From: Verrucomicrobiaceae bacterium
GTDB lineage: Bacteria > Verrucomicrobiota > Verrucomicrobiia > Verrucomicrobiales > Verrucomicrobiaceae
Assembly (NCBI GenBank): GCA_947507875.1
Contig: CANNQP010000014.1
Span: forward strand, 1-64,000
DNA: 64,000 nucleotides
Direction of reading: 5' to 3'
The notes below the pieces were generated by a model. The model did not search any database, was not told the DNA's origin, and worked only from the letters and a program-made list of their open reading frames with translations. Below, one piece after another: positions 1 through 8,313 of the stretch. The position numbers and the translations under genes are program-made. Every line of letters starts with the position of its first letter. Within the stretch, counting starts at the first letter, position 1.

Positions 1-42
1 AGGCTTGAGTTGAGCGTTGAGCTACTCCACTCTCGGCGGGAC

Positions 43-1560
43 ATGCGAATCCCGTTCCTCATCACCCTGCTCACCGCCGCCACGAGCAGCTTTAGCGCCG
101 AGTTGACTCCCATCGGCTTGAATGCCAACCAGATGTCGATCGCCACGGGGCAGCCTTCGTTGGTGGTCATGTCGAGCGGCTCCACGCACATCCCGGTGTG
201 GTCGTTGTCGGGTGGGACGGTGGGGCAGTCGGTGGCGGGAGTCGTGAGCGGGCTTCCGAGCGATTGTGCGGCGGTGAAGGTCGAGATTGTCGTGACGACG
301 ACGGATGAGACGACGAGTCCAGAGTTTCAGGACGTGTATCGCGTGCATCTTTCGCAGATGGTAGAGGGAGCGCCGTTCACGGAGCGGTATGCGCTCGGCA
401 AAACGGTGCGCACCGCGCTGCCCGCTGCGCCGTTTCACTCGCGAACCATCGTTTTGGAATCCTGTTACGAAGTCGTGCCCGACGCGCCGCTCACCGTTCG
501 CATCCAGCGGGAGCCGGGTGATCCTGGCGACACGTTCATCAAGCCCACGGGTCTCGCGGCAGTGAAAGTGACGCCTTTGAAAGCCCTGCCGAAGCCCCAC
601 ATCGTTCAAGATGTGCCTGGCTACAACTCATGGCCGATGCTTCAGGCCATCGGCGGGAAACTCGTGTGCGTTTACGGCCGCGGCAAAGGCCACACCATCG
701 CCAGCGATGATCGCGCTGTTTATGCGCGCACCTCGACGGATGGCGGCAAATCCTGGTCGGCGGAAACGGTGGTCGCCGACGCGAAGGACTACGGCGAGGT
801 CGCGGTCGGGAAAGGGCTCGATGCCACCGGCGCGATGCTGCTCTGGGTGCGCCGCATCGGCAAAAGCGAATGGCACCACGATCTCTACCGCAGCACCGAC
901 GGGATCATCTTCACACTCATCGCGACGCCTACACTCGCCGTGCGCCCGATGCAGATCACCGATGTCTTCAGCGTGCCCCAAGTCGGTCTCATGGCCCTGT
1001 GGTTCGGCGGCGATTACAGCGACAAGCCGACGCAATCCTGGGGCACGATGACCAGCAGCGACGATGGCAAAACGTGGACGCAAACACCGGTCGAATCCGG
1101 CTTGCTGAAACCCGACTGGCCGACCGAACCCTCCGCCGTTTACCTCGGCGATGGCAAAATCCTCGCCATCGCGCGGACGGAGACGGGTCCGGCGCAGTTC
1201 CAGATGATCTCGACGGACAACGGAGCTACGTGGAAGCGCACTCAAACCAACATCAGCGATGTCGCTGCCTCCACACCGAGCTTGATCCTCGACGCCAAGA
1301 CCGGGCTGCTAAGCAACTACTACTATGAACGCGGTCGCGGCATTCTTCGGCGTCGCGTCGTCGATCCGAGCCACGTGTTCGACCACCCGCTGAGCTGGCC
1401 CGGCTCCGAAGCAGTGACCACGGGGAGCAAAGTCACCTTTGATGCGGGCAACGCGAACGCCACCGTGATCGGAGATACCCACTTCGTCTCGTTTTACTCG
1501 GGCAAGGCACCCGACACATCAGTCTGCGTCTCGGAGATCGCGGCACCGACGGCGAAATGA
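43..1560 (+). CDS. Secreted sialidase-fold (BNR repeat) protein
   Basis: Probable exported six-bladed beta-propeller protein of the sialidase superfamily. An in-frame TTG lies 33 bases upstream, but the ATG at 43 starts a good signal peptide (MRIPFLITLL then a small-residue stretch to FSA). Residues about 25-185 form a beta-rich N-terminal domain that I do not recognise. The rest holds Asp-box repeats of the S-x-D-x-G-x-T/S-W type (STDGGKSW, SSDDGKTW, STDNGATW). A segment EPSAVYLGDGKILAIAR resembles the Glu/Arg region of sialidases. No clear (F/Y)RIP motif is visible, so sialic acid may not be the substrate. The gene ends in TGA and is followed by ApaG in the same direction after 78 bases. 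Confidence 0.8.
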   Translation: MRIPFLITLLTAATSSFSAELTPIGLNANQMSIATGQPSLVVMSSGSTHIPVWSLSGGTVGQSVAGVVSGLPSDCAAVKVEIVVTTTDETTSPEFQDVYRVHLSQMVEGAPFTERYALGKTVRTALPAAPFHSRTIVLESCYEVVPDAPLTVRIQREPGDPGDTFIKPTGLAAVKVTPLKALPKPHIVQDVPGYNSWPMLQAIGGKLVCVYGRGKGHTIASDDRAVYARTSTDGGKSWSAETVVADAKDYGEVAVGKGLDATGAMLLWVRRIGKSEWHHDLYRSTDGIIFTLIATPTLAVRPMQITDVFSVPQVGLMALWFGGDYSDKPTQSWGTMTSSDDGKTWTQTPVESGLLKPDWPTEPSAVYLGDGKILAIARTETGPAQFQMISTDNGATWKRTQTNISDVAASTPSLILDAKTGLLSNYYYERGRGILRRRVVDPSHVFDHPLSWPGSEAVTTGSKVTFDAGNANATVIGDTHFVSFYSGKAPDTSVCVSEIAAPTAK

Positions 1561-1638
1561 AGAGAACGTCAGTTTTTTCAAGGCTGGCGAATGGGAGGCA
1601 TCTTGCCTGAAGGAAAAACTGGTCTAGGTTAGGGGGCA

Positions 1639-2025
1639 ATGACGGTTCACTTTGAACATCTTCCAGGACTGACGGCCTCTGTGGACGAGGTGTCGTACGA
1701 TCCTACCCGTCCTGCGCCGCCAGATCGTCCGCATCCCTTTGTGTATCATGTTTCGATTCACAATGGCTCGCCTGAGACGGTCAATATTTTCGGCAGAAAG
1801 TGGATCGTGCGAGATACCGATGGCGACACACTGGTCGTGGAGGGAGATGGAGTGGTGGGACAGTTTCCGAAGCTGGAGCCCGGCCAGACCTTCAGTTACA
1901 ATTCCTATCACGTGATCAAAGCGGAGAGCTGTGCCACAGGCTCATTTTTTGGCACAACCCAACAGGGAAGGCCTGTTGTTGTAAGAATTCCACGCTTTGA
2001 AATGCACCCGCCGTTGATGGCTTGA
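1639..2025 (+). CDS. apaG: ApaG domain protein
   Basis: A 128-residue protein made almost entirely of one ApaG domain (fibronectin-III-like beta sandwich, also called DUF525). The family is linked to Co2+/Mg2+ resistance and diadenosine polyphosphate metabolism in enterobacteria, but its biochemical role is unsettled. Typical features are the VYHVSIHN strand, the FGRKWIVRDTDG strand-turn, the GVVGQFPKLEPGQTFSY segment and a C-terminal VRIPRFEM. Length matches the family. There is no signal peptide, so it should be cytosolic. The ATG at 1639 is preceded by TAGGTT at 1625-1630 and no clear Shine-Dalgarno sequence. Confidence 0.9.
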   Translation: MTVHFEHLPGLTASVDEVSYDPTRPAPPDRPHPFVYHVSIHNGSPETVNIFGRKWIVRDTDGDTLVVEGDGVVGQFPKLEPGQTFSYNSYHVIKAESCATGSFFGTTQQGRPVVVRIPRFEMHPPLMA

Positions 2026-2047
2026 TGCATGCCCTTTCGAAGCTGAT

Positions 2048-3886
2048 TCAATACACGGCCCGTCGGTGAAATAGGCAGCTTTCTAGCAACAGTAAGCTCA
2101 GCGTGAGCCACAATAGCCATCTCGGTAGGTCAGAAAGGCTGCTGTGCATCGCCGGGGCCGTGGACGGTGCCGACGTTGCCTGGACTGGGCGGGATGGGAG
2201 GTGGGTCTCTTGGCTCGAGCAGAGAACGCTTGCGCCTTTGGCTTCCGCAGTGCTCCAGGAGCCAATGCGATGCAGGGCGAGCAATTGATGCTGTGCCGAG
2301 TCGCTGGCTGTGATGAACTGGCTGCCATCCCAGGCCTGCCATTCGACTAGGCCTGGAGTGCTAAGCAAAGAGCCCGTGCGTTGGATCTTGAGTTCGCTGA
2401 TTGCATCGGTGGCCTCAGCGCACCATTGCAGAGCATTCCCGAGCAGCAGGGGAAACGTGGGCAGCAGGGCCAATTGCTCGGACCGTGAAGGAGAGAAGGC
2501 GGTCACAACCAGCCGCTGACCTGAAATTTCCCCCGCGGCGAGCACGGGTTCATTGCCAGCCATCCAAAGAGGTTCGAGCGAGTCTAGCCCGAGTACGCCA
2601 GTCTGGGTGATGGCGAGTCGGCTGGTCGTCGTGCGGAAGAGCACTGGATGATCGGGGGATAACGCGCGCACCTGATCGTGTGGCAGTCCCGGCTCTGGCA
2701 GACGACGCACCTGCAGTGGGCCACGACCGACGGGTGGATTCAGCGCGATGATGGGGCGATCGTTGGGCAGTGTGTCAGGCAGCCAGTTTTCGAAGAGATA
2801 GACGTCTGGCTTTTCCGTTGGTGGCCAGGCGGCTGGCTCCCCTGCGAGGATTTCGAGCCTGCCGGCCTGCACCATGGCTCCGAGTGCCACCTGGGTGAAG
2901 GGGTCTGCTTTTTCCGCGATGTAAGAGACGACCAGAGGTCGTGCCTGGGGCAGCGGAGCGGCCACGGCATCATCCCAACCGAGACAATCTCCCGCGGTGG
3001 TCAGGCGCAGTTCCAGCACCTGGCCATGGACACCTTCGAGCGGGATGACCAACGCGGCTCTGCCTCCAGGCTCCAGGTCGATTTCTCGCAGCTGAACAGG
3101 GCGGCCAGCGAGGGTGACCTCCAGCGTGGAGGTGAGTCGCTGCGGATTTGTCTCCGCGGCTTCCATTTTCACATAAACCTCGTAGCGATCTTGCGAGAGC
3201 AGGGCGCGTCGGATCTGGAAAGCGGTGATGCCTGCGTTGGTCGGGGCAGGCAGGGAGACATCCATGAAGACCATTTCAGGAAGTTCTCGTTCTGCTGGAA
3301 GTGGACGATCTGAGGCAAACCAAAGCTGCGAGCGCTGGTCGAGCGCAGCGATTCTTTTCAAGATGGGAAGGGCGGAGTCGGGGCGGAATTCGACAGGCAA
3401 TGCGGATAGCTCGGAGAGCAGGCGCAGGCACTCCCGTCGGCTGCGGCTGCGCGATAGCAGGACGCGTGGACGGTCTGCACAGGCCACGAGCGAGAGGATG
3501 GTTTGATCCGGCAGGCTCAGCAGTTGCTGACGGGCGCGGCTCAGGGCTTCATCGAGTCGAGTGCGACCTTTGCCATCGCGAGCATTCATGGAGGCTGAGC
3601 AATCCACGGCCAGGACCACTGCACCTGGAGCATCTGCTCCCGCCTGATAAGCTGGACGTGCTAGTGCCAGGATACTGGCCAAAATGACCAAAAGGGTGAG
3701 CACAAGAGAAAGCCAGCGCTTGATCCGCCGCAGCCAAGCGGACTCCTGGTGCTCACGCGAAAGGGAGCGGAAGAAAATCAGCGTGGAGACGGGCACCTGG
3801 CGTGCCCTTTTTCGAAACAAATAGAGTGCCAGCGGAATGAGCGCTAGCCAAGCCAAGTGCAGGTAATGGGGGGTGAGAAAACTCAT
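2048..3886 (-). CDS. BatA/vWA-domain membrane protein
   Basis: A 612-residue membrane protein. The N-terminus is a BatA-type segment: a hydrophobic helix near residues 8-24, then conserved basic residues and a second helix near 58-77. A von Willebrand factor A domain follows, with the MIDAS motif DCSAS at residues 95-99. The central and C-terminal parts resemble the large extracytoplasmic region of PVC and Bacteroidetes BatA-like proteins, and the protein ends in a hydrophobic helix (LLWLTLSLLLLES) before a basic tail. Such proteins usually sit with a MoxR ATPase and a DUF58 protein. Neither is next to this gene; its upstream neighbour on the same strand is a PIN toxin. Function is unknown; a chaperone-like or envelope-stress role is suggested by the family only. 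Confidence 0.8.
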   Translation of the reverse strand: MSFLTPHYLHLAWLALIPLALYLFRKRARQVPVSTLIFFRSLSREHQESAWLRRIKRWLSLVLTLLVILASILALARPAYQAGADAPGAVVLAVDCSASMNARDGKGRTRLDEALSRARQQLLSLPDQTILSLVACADRPRVLLSRSRSRRECLRLLSELSALPVEFRPDSALPILKRIAALDQRSQLWFASDRPLPAERELPEMVFMDVSLPAPTNAGITAFQIRRALLSQDRYEVYVKMEAAETNPQRLTSTLEVTLAGRPVQLREIDLEPGGRAALVIPLEGVHGQVLELRLTTAGDCLGWDDAVAAPLPQARPLVVSYIAEKADPFTQVALGAMVQAGRLEILAGEPAAWPPTEKPDVYLFENWLPDTLPNDRPIIALNPPVGRGPLQVRRLPEPGLPHDQVRALSPDHPVLFRTTTSRLAITQTGVLGLDSLEPLWMAGNEPVLAAGEISGQRLVVTAFSPSRSEQLALLPTFPLLLGNALQWCAEATDAISELKIQRTGSLLSTPGLVEWQAWDGSQFITASDSAQHQLLALHRIGSWSTAEAKGASVLCSSQETHLPSRPVQATSAPSTAPAMHSSLSDLPRWLLWLTLSLLLLESCLFHRRAVY

Positions 3887-3962
3887 CCTCAGGGTTCATC
3901 CGCACCCATCCACAGCAGGATTGAAAAGTCGAATGCTCATATTCGCTCATGCATGCTCGGTC

Positions 3963-4358
3963 TCAGCTTGGTAGCGTCTCAACGGCGAGCAATTGCAGCC
4001 CATGTGGCACGAACTTTTGAAAATCAGCCACGTTGCGGGTGGCGATGCGGACACTGCGATTCATGGCGCAGGCCGCGATCATGCAGTCGGAATGCGAACC
4101 ACGTTTGCGACCCGTGTAATGGAAAAGCCGCGAGGCCTGTTCAGCATCCTTTTCGGTAAAGTCGATCACGCGACCTCCAATCACAGCATGCACGGCATCT
4201 TTTTGCTGCTTGGTGTGCGGGCCATTCAGAAACTCTGACCATGCGATGCTACACACGGCGAGCTCTTCGCCGGACAGTAACCATTTTTTGATGATGGTGA
4301 TGTGCGGTGATCCCACGGTCACCAAGTCGATCAGCAGATTTGTGTCGAGGTGGATCAT
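3963..4358 (-). CDS. vapC: PIN-domain toxin, VapC family
   Basis: Predicted PIN-domain endoribonuclease of a type II toxin-antitoxin system. The protein starts MIHLDTNLLIDL, giving the first PIN acidic residue (D5). A middle acidic cluster lies in WSEFLNGP. The motif HSDCMIAACAM carries the third acidic residue, followed by ATRNVADF, the usual fourth acidic position. I chose the ATG at 4358 because it overlaps the antitoxin stop as ATGA (4355-4358) and matches the usual VapC N-terminus; an ATG at 4367 is also in frame. The length, about 131 residues, is typical. It is co-transcribed with, and translationally coupled to, the upstream antitoxin gene. Confidence 0.88.
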   Translation of the reverse strand: MIHLDTNLLIDLVTVGSPHITIIKKWLLSGEELAVCSIAWSEFLNGPHTKQQKDAVHAVIGGRVIDFTEKDAEQASRLFHYTGRKRGSHSDCMIAACAMNRSVRIATRNVADFQKFVPHGLQLLAVETLPS

Positions 4359-4636
4359 GCCTCCCACCAGTAGCGTTTGGCTTCACGTTCGCCGCGCACT
4401 TCTTCCCGGAAAGCATCCGCTTCTTGCACGGTCAGGCCCCCTCCATTTTGTAACCATTGGAGAGCTTCGAGGGGTTTGGGGCATTGGTCTTTCATGTCTT
4501 CGGCCTCCTTGATGTGACGCACGGCTCGACGCATGACCTCAGCCTTGGGAACTCCCCATTTTTTCGAGAGCAATTCCAAGGCGCCGAGGGTGAACGAATC
4601 AAGCGCCATGCTGGTTCGTGTGAGTGTGTAAGTCAT
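4355..4636 (-). CDS. Ribbon-helix-helix antitoxin partner of the PIN toxin
   Basis: A 93-residue protein directly upstream of the PIN toxin and overlapping it by four bases, the classic arrangement for a VapB-type antitoxin. The N-terminal part reads as a ribbon-helix-helix DNA-binding domain: beta strand TYTLTRTSMAL, helix LGALELLSKKWG, turn, helix AEVMRRAVRHIKEAE. The acidic and basic C-terminal tail (EADAFREEVRGEREAKRYWWEA) would be the toxin-neutralising segment. An upstream in-frame ATG at 4669 would add 11 residues, but MTYTLTRTS fits the family start better. A 7-bp inverted repeat flanks this start codon and could be the autoregulatory operator. Confidence 0.8.
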   Translation of the reverse strand: MTYTLTRTSMALDSFTLGALELLSKKWGVPKAEVMRRAVRHIKEAEDMKDQCPKPLEALQWLQNGGGLTVQEADAFREEVRGEREAKRYWWEA

Positions 4637-4663
4637 GTGGTAATGTGTTATGTATCCATGACT
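4631..4663. promoter_or_regulatory. Possible operator of the toxin-antitoxin pair
   Basis: A perfect 7-bp inverted repeat, AGTCATG (4631-4637) and CATGACT (4657-4663), brackets the antitoxin start codon. Ribbon-helix-helix antitoxins commonly bind such dyads at their own promoter, but assignment here is inference from position only. Confidence 0.3.
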
Positions 4664-4716
4664 TTTCAAGCCCTTTTTCCGCTCATGCTAGGCGGAGAAA
4701 CAAGGGAACCATCCGC

Positions 4717-6705
4717 TCACTTCGCCTTCGGATTGCGCATGTAATACAGATGCCCGTCTTCAGCCCCGCCGACGAAATCAGGCAAGCCGTCCGCATTGAA
4801 ATCGACGGTCGTGGGGCTCACGTCGTGACCTTCGATGTTCGCATTGGCAAGCAGGCCCATGTCAGTGAAGAACCATCGACCATCAGCAGCACCTTCCTGG
4901 CGCAGGAAGTTCGCGTTGGCGGAGTTGAGCAGGATGTCGAGCTTCCCGTCCTGATCCCAATCCATGATGCAAAGTTTGCGTCGGCCGCTCTTGCCGGCGA
5001 TGCCGGCGTTGAGGCGAAGCGGCTCGCCGGGCGTCATGGTGACGGGTGTTTTCACTTTGTGAGCCTCATCGGTCTTGTGAGAAGCGTTGGACGCACAAAT
5101 CACTCGCTGCGGATGCTTCAACACGAGTTTGTCGCCCTGCTTCGCTCGCTCAAAGAACGCGAGATAGCCTTCCTGATCGAGCATCACGAGGTCGGTGAGG
5201 CCGTCTTTGTTCCAATCGACACCCACCGGCGTGGTGCGCCATTGCGTGAGCAATCCTTTGCCTTCCGGACGCAGCCAGCCGTAAGCGAGATAAGGCTGCT
5301 CGCCGTTCCATTCGACCTCGATGGGCTGCGCGGCGGCGAGTTGCGGTTTTTGACGCGTGCCGATGTTCTTATGCCACACGACTTTGCCGAGGATGGAATT
5401 AAGCAGCAGGTCGGGGAGGCCGTCTTGATCCCAATCGGCCACGGTTTGCGTCGTGTAGCCCCATTTGGCTTCGCAGGGGCCTTGGATGCTGCCATTCGGT
5501 CCCGCCATCGGACGGATGACTTTGCCTGCGGCGGTAAGTTTGACCGGCGCGGCCCATTTCGGCTGCTCGACGCCTTGGCCGCTCAGATTCTCGATGAAGG
5601 CGACATAGCCCGCCGTGTTGCCGCAGATGAGATCGGTGTCGCCATCGCCATCCCAATCGAAACCGACGGGTGTGACGAGAGCGCCGAATTTCACCTGATC
5701 GGCCTCCTGCTGGAAATAGCGCGGCTCGGCATACACGGGCGCTTTGTTGTCGAACTTGCCGGTGTGCTCAATGAAGGCCACACGACCGTCTTCATCGCCG
5801 CAGATCAGGTCGAGGTCGCCATCCTTGTCCCAGTCGATCGCGGTTGGCGTGATCATTTCGAGATCCATCGTGAGATACTTGCCCGTGTCGGCTTTGAGGC
5901 GAACGCCGAGTGCATACTTCGGCTTGGTGCGGCTGCCGGTGTTTTGGAAGTAGGTGAAGCCGTCGAGGAACTCGCCGCAGAGCAGGTCGAGGTCGCCGTC
6001 GTTGTCGAAGTCGCCAAAGTTCGGCGAAGGCCAGCCAAAGGTCTCCACAGGCCGGTCGGTGGCGTTGATCTTCTTCGGCTTGTCATACTTCGGCGCTTCA
6101 TTGGTGCCGGTGTTGCTCAGCAGATACACATAGCCGCGGAGGGGGCCGTTCATCCAGCGGCCATCGGCGGTGTAGGCGTTGTCCCAGCCGTATTCGGTCC
6201 AGTCGCCGACACCGACGATGAGATCGTTTTTGCCATCGCCTTCGAAATCGACCATGCGCCACATGTTGGCGCGGACTTTGTTCATGTGGACGTTCGCGGG
6301 CGGACCGAGCTTCACCTGCTGCTCGATGCCCGTTTTGAGGAAATCGGGATGCGCATGGCCCGGCGTGAGCACGATGGGTTTGCCGTCGAGGTAGCTCACC
6401 TGCACGTTTTGGGCGCCTTTGCTGATGCGCTTCGCCGGCTTGAAGACGGGCATCTTGGTCTTCGCGGTGTCGCCGCTGGCGTTTTCGAAAAAGTAGATGC
6501 CGTTGTAGGGTTTGTCCGGGCAGTTCACCACGAGATCGAGGTCGCCATCGCCATCGAAGTCCATCGGCAGCGGCCAGGCCCACAGGCCGACACCGAGATC
6601 GACGACGAGACCTGGGTGGTTGTACTTGAGCGGCGTGAGCGTGGACTCGGCGGCGAGCGAAGAGCCGCAAAAGATCGCGAAAAACGCAAAGAGGGTAGGC
6701 TTCAT
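4717..6705 (-). CDS. Secreted FG-GAP/VCBS-repeat protein
   Basis: A 662-residue exported protein with a signal peptide (MKPTLFAFFAIFCGSSLAA). I count nine calcium-loop repeats of the D-x-D-x-D-G type: DFDGDGDLD, DFEGDGKND, DFDNDGDLD, DWDKDGDLD, DWDGDGDTD, DWDQDGLPD, DWNKDGLTD, DWDQDGKLD and DFNADGLPD. This is the pattern of FG-GAP/VCBS beta-propellers, which in the PVC group are secreted and often accompany polysaccharide-degrading enzymes. No catalytic domain is visible. It lies 87 bases downstream of a sulfatase on the same strand, so the two may be co-transcribed. The opposite strand carries a 718-codon open frame here, which I regard as a shadow of the strong codon bias. Confidence 0.85.
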   Translation of the reverse strand: MKPTLFAFFAIFCGSSLAAESTLTPLKYNHPGLVVDLGVGLWAWPLPMDFDGDGDLDLVVNCPDKPYNGIYFFENASGDTAKTKMPVFKPAKRISKGAQNVQVSYLDGKPIVLTPGHAHPDFLKTGIEQQVKLGPPANVHMNKVRANMWRMVDFEGDGKNDLIVGVGDWTEYGWDNAYTADGRWMNGPLRGYVYLLSNTGTNEAPKYDKPKKINATDRPVETFGWPSPNFGDFDNDGDLDLLCGEFLDGFTYFQNTGSRTKPKYALGVRLKADTGKYLTMDLEMITPTAIDWDKDGDLDLICGDEDGRVAFIEHTGKFDNKAPVYAEPRYFQQEADQVKFGALVTPVGFDWDGDGDTDLICGNTAGYVAFIENLSGQGVEQPKWAAPVKLTAAGKVIRPMAGPNGSIQGPCEAKWGYTTQTVADWDQDGLPDLLLNSILGKVVWHKNIGTRQKPQLAAAQPIEVEWNGEQPYLAYGWLRPEGKGLLTQWRTTPVGVDWNKDGLTDLVMLDQEGYLAFFERAKQGDKLVLKHPQRVICASNASHKTDEAHKVKTPVTMTPGEPLRLNAGIAGKSGRRKLCIMDWDQDGKLDILLNSANANFLRQEGAADGRWFFTDMGLLANANIEGHDVSPTTVDFNADGLPDFVGGAEDGHLYYMRNPKAK

Positions 6706-6792
6706 GGTTACGAAGGACGAAACGTTACTGTGCTCGTCTCTGCTTCAGGTTGTATCCATGAATTCTTGCCGGGGGATTGACGATTTGTGACC

Positions 6793-8193
6793 TCAAGGAA
6801 GCTTCGCCCGTCCGCCGAAGTAGGGGAAGCGGTCCCAGGCGTCGTTTTGGGGATCGACTCGTGGATCCTGGGTGTCACGCATCCAGGCTTCGACTTGGGC
6901 GGCGAGTTTGGCTTTGGTGGCGGCTTGCGCGGGATCGGCGGCGAGGTTTTGGACCTGATCGGGATCGCGGCGGAGGTCGTAGAGTTCCTCGGCGGTGCGT
7001 TTGGCGAAGTTGAGGTCAAAGAAGCGCTTCATGGCTCCTTCACGTTGATCGAGGATGAGTTGCTTGGTCTTCGTGGGATCGACATCACCAAAAGGTCCGA
7101 CGGCGAAGTGCAGTATGGGATCGCCCGCAGGCCAGCGGTCGGGGCGCAGGTTGCGGATGTAAAGGAAGTCCGCGTTGCGCACGGCGCGGCAGGGGTAGCT
7201 AGCATCGCCGCTGCGCACGTTGGCATGGCGTTCGCGTTCGAGGAAGACCTGAGCGCGGTCTTCGCCATCGCTTTGACCGGTGAGCACGTTGAGAAAACTG
7301 CGCGAGGTCATTTCGGGCCAAGGTTTGACATCGGCGAGTTCGAGGAAGGTGGCGGCGAAGTCGGTCAAGCTGATGAAGGCATCACTGCGGCTGCCTTTGG
7401 CGACTTTGCCGGGCCAGCGCACGGCGAGGGGCACGTGGGAGCCGCTGTCGTGGCAGTTGGCGAGACCGCGTGGCATCTGCCAGCCGTTGTCGCTGGTGTA
7501 GATGACGACGGTGTTGTTGAGTCGGCCGCTTTTTTCGAGCTGAGTGATGGCTTCGCCAAAGGCGGCGTCCATTTGCTGCGCGGCGGCGAGGTAGCTCGCG
7601 ATCTCTTGCCGCACCTTGGGCGTGTCTGGCAGATAGGCGGGCACGCGGATTTTGGTGAGGTCGATGCCTGCGGCGACGCCATCGACGAGTTTAAACCGAT
7701 GCAGCGCAGTATGAACGGAGCCCAACCAAAAGAAAAAAGGCATGTCGTCTTTTCGCTCGGCGAGGAAGGTGGCAAAGTCTTTGAACTCCTTGCCGGCGGG
7801 ATTTTGCTCTCGGCCAAACTCTTTGAATTTGCCTGGTGACCAGCCTTTGCCGGTGAAGCCGGTGCGGTAGCCGCTTTCCGCGAGGGCATCAGTGAAGAGG
7901 CGGAACTGCGGATGAAAGCGGCTCCAGAGGCTGGCCATGTCTTCCAGTTGATGCGCCGTGCGGCCCGTGAGGATGCAGGAACGCGTGGGGGAGCAGGAAG
8001 GAACGGGGCAAAAAGCATTCGCGAAGTTCATGCCTTCCTTGGCGATGCGGTCAAAGGCGGGTGTCTTTACTGCTGCACAGCCGTTGGCCGCAGCGTGCTC
8101 GTAGGACCAATTGTCGCCAATGAGGAAAAGGATGTTCGGGCGTGGCGCAGCGTGGAGGCTTACCACGAGAGCGAGAAAAGAAAGCAGGCGCAT
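6793..8193 (-). CDS. Secreted sulfatase, formylglycine-dependent family
   Basis: Predicted exported sulfatase of 466 residues that would hydrolyse sulfate esters on polysaccharides or glycans. The ATG at 8193 gives a signal peptide (MRLLSFLALVVSLHAA) directly followed by the RPNILFLIGDN strand; the frame extends upstream without function. The sulfatase signature C-x-P-x-R is at C67-R71 (CSPTR), so the cysteine needs conversion to formylglycine; no maturase gene is in this window. The usual metal pair Asp-Asp is Asp-Asn here (GDNWSYEH). Later motifs include YTSDNGWQMPRGL and an HDSGSHVPLAVRWPG segment. It is followed by the FG-GAP gene and is divergent from the GspF-like gene. Confidence 0.88.
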   Translation of the reverse strand: MRLLSFLALVVSLHAAPRPNILFLIGDNWSYEHAAANGCAAVKTPAFDRIAKEGMNFANAFCPVPSCSPTRSCILTGRTAHQLEDMASLWSRFHPQFRLFTDALAESGYRTGFTGKGWSPGKFKEFGREQNPAGKEFKDFATFLAERKDDMPFFFWLGSVHTALHRFKLVDGVAAGIDLTKIRVPAYLPDTPKVRQEIASYLAAAQQMDAAFGEAITQLEKSGRLNNTVVIYTSDNGWQMPRGLANCHDSGSHVPLAVRWPGKVAKGSRSDAFISLTDFAATFLELADVKPWPEMTSRSFLNVLTGQSDGEDRAQVFLERERHANVRSGDASYPCRAVRNADFLYIRNLRPDRWPAGDPILHFAVGPFGDVDPTKTKQLILDQREGAMKRFFDLNFAKRTAEELYDLRRDPDQVQNLAADPAQAATKAKLAAQVEAWMRDTQDPRVDPQNDAWDRFPYFGGRAKLP

Positions 8194-8313
8194 GGAATTC
8201 AAAAACGAGGCTATGGCATGGACGGTGAGATGAGGAGCAGAAAACCAATCTGAAAACTTCTGGGCACACTGACGATGCTTGACCTGCGAACGAGAGCTGG
8301 AGATAAACGCGGC

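Noticed and set aside
22..1328. Several overlapping frames on both strands within the first sialidase-fold gene
   Set aside because: They are shadows of the 43-1560 gene, Arg/Ala-rich and without motifs.
4624..6780. A 718-codon open frame on the plus strand opposite the FG-GAP gene
   Set aside because: The minus-strand protein has a signal peptide and nine clear repeats. The plus-strand translation has no recognisable domain and is the mirror of the Asp/Gly-rich repeats.
6787..7839. A 350-codon frame on the plus strand opposite the sulfatase
   Set aside because: The minus-strand protein carries the full sulfatase signature. The plus-strand frame has no domain and results from high GC codon bias.
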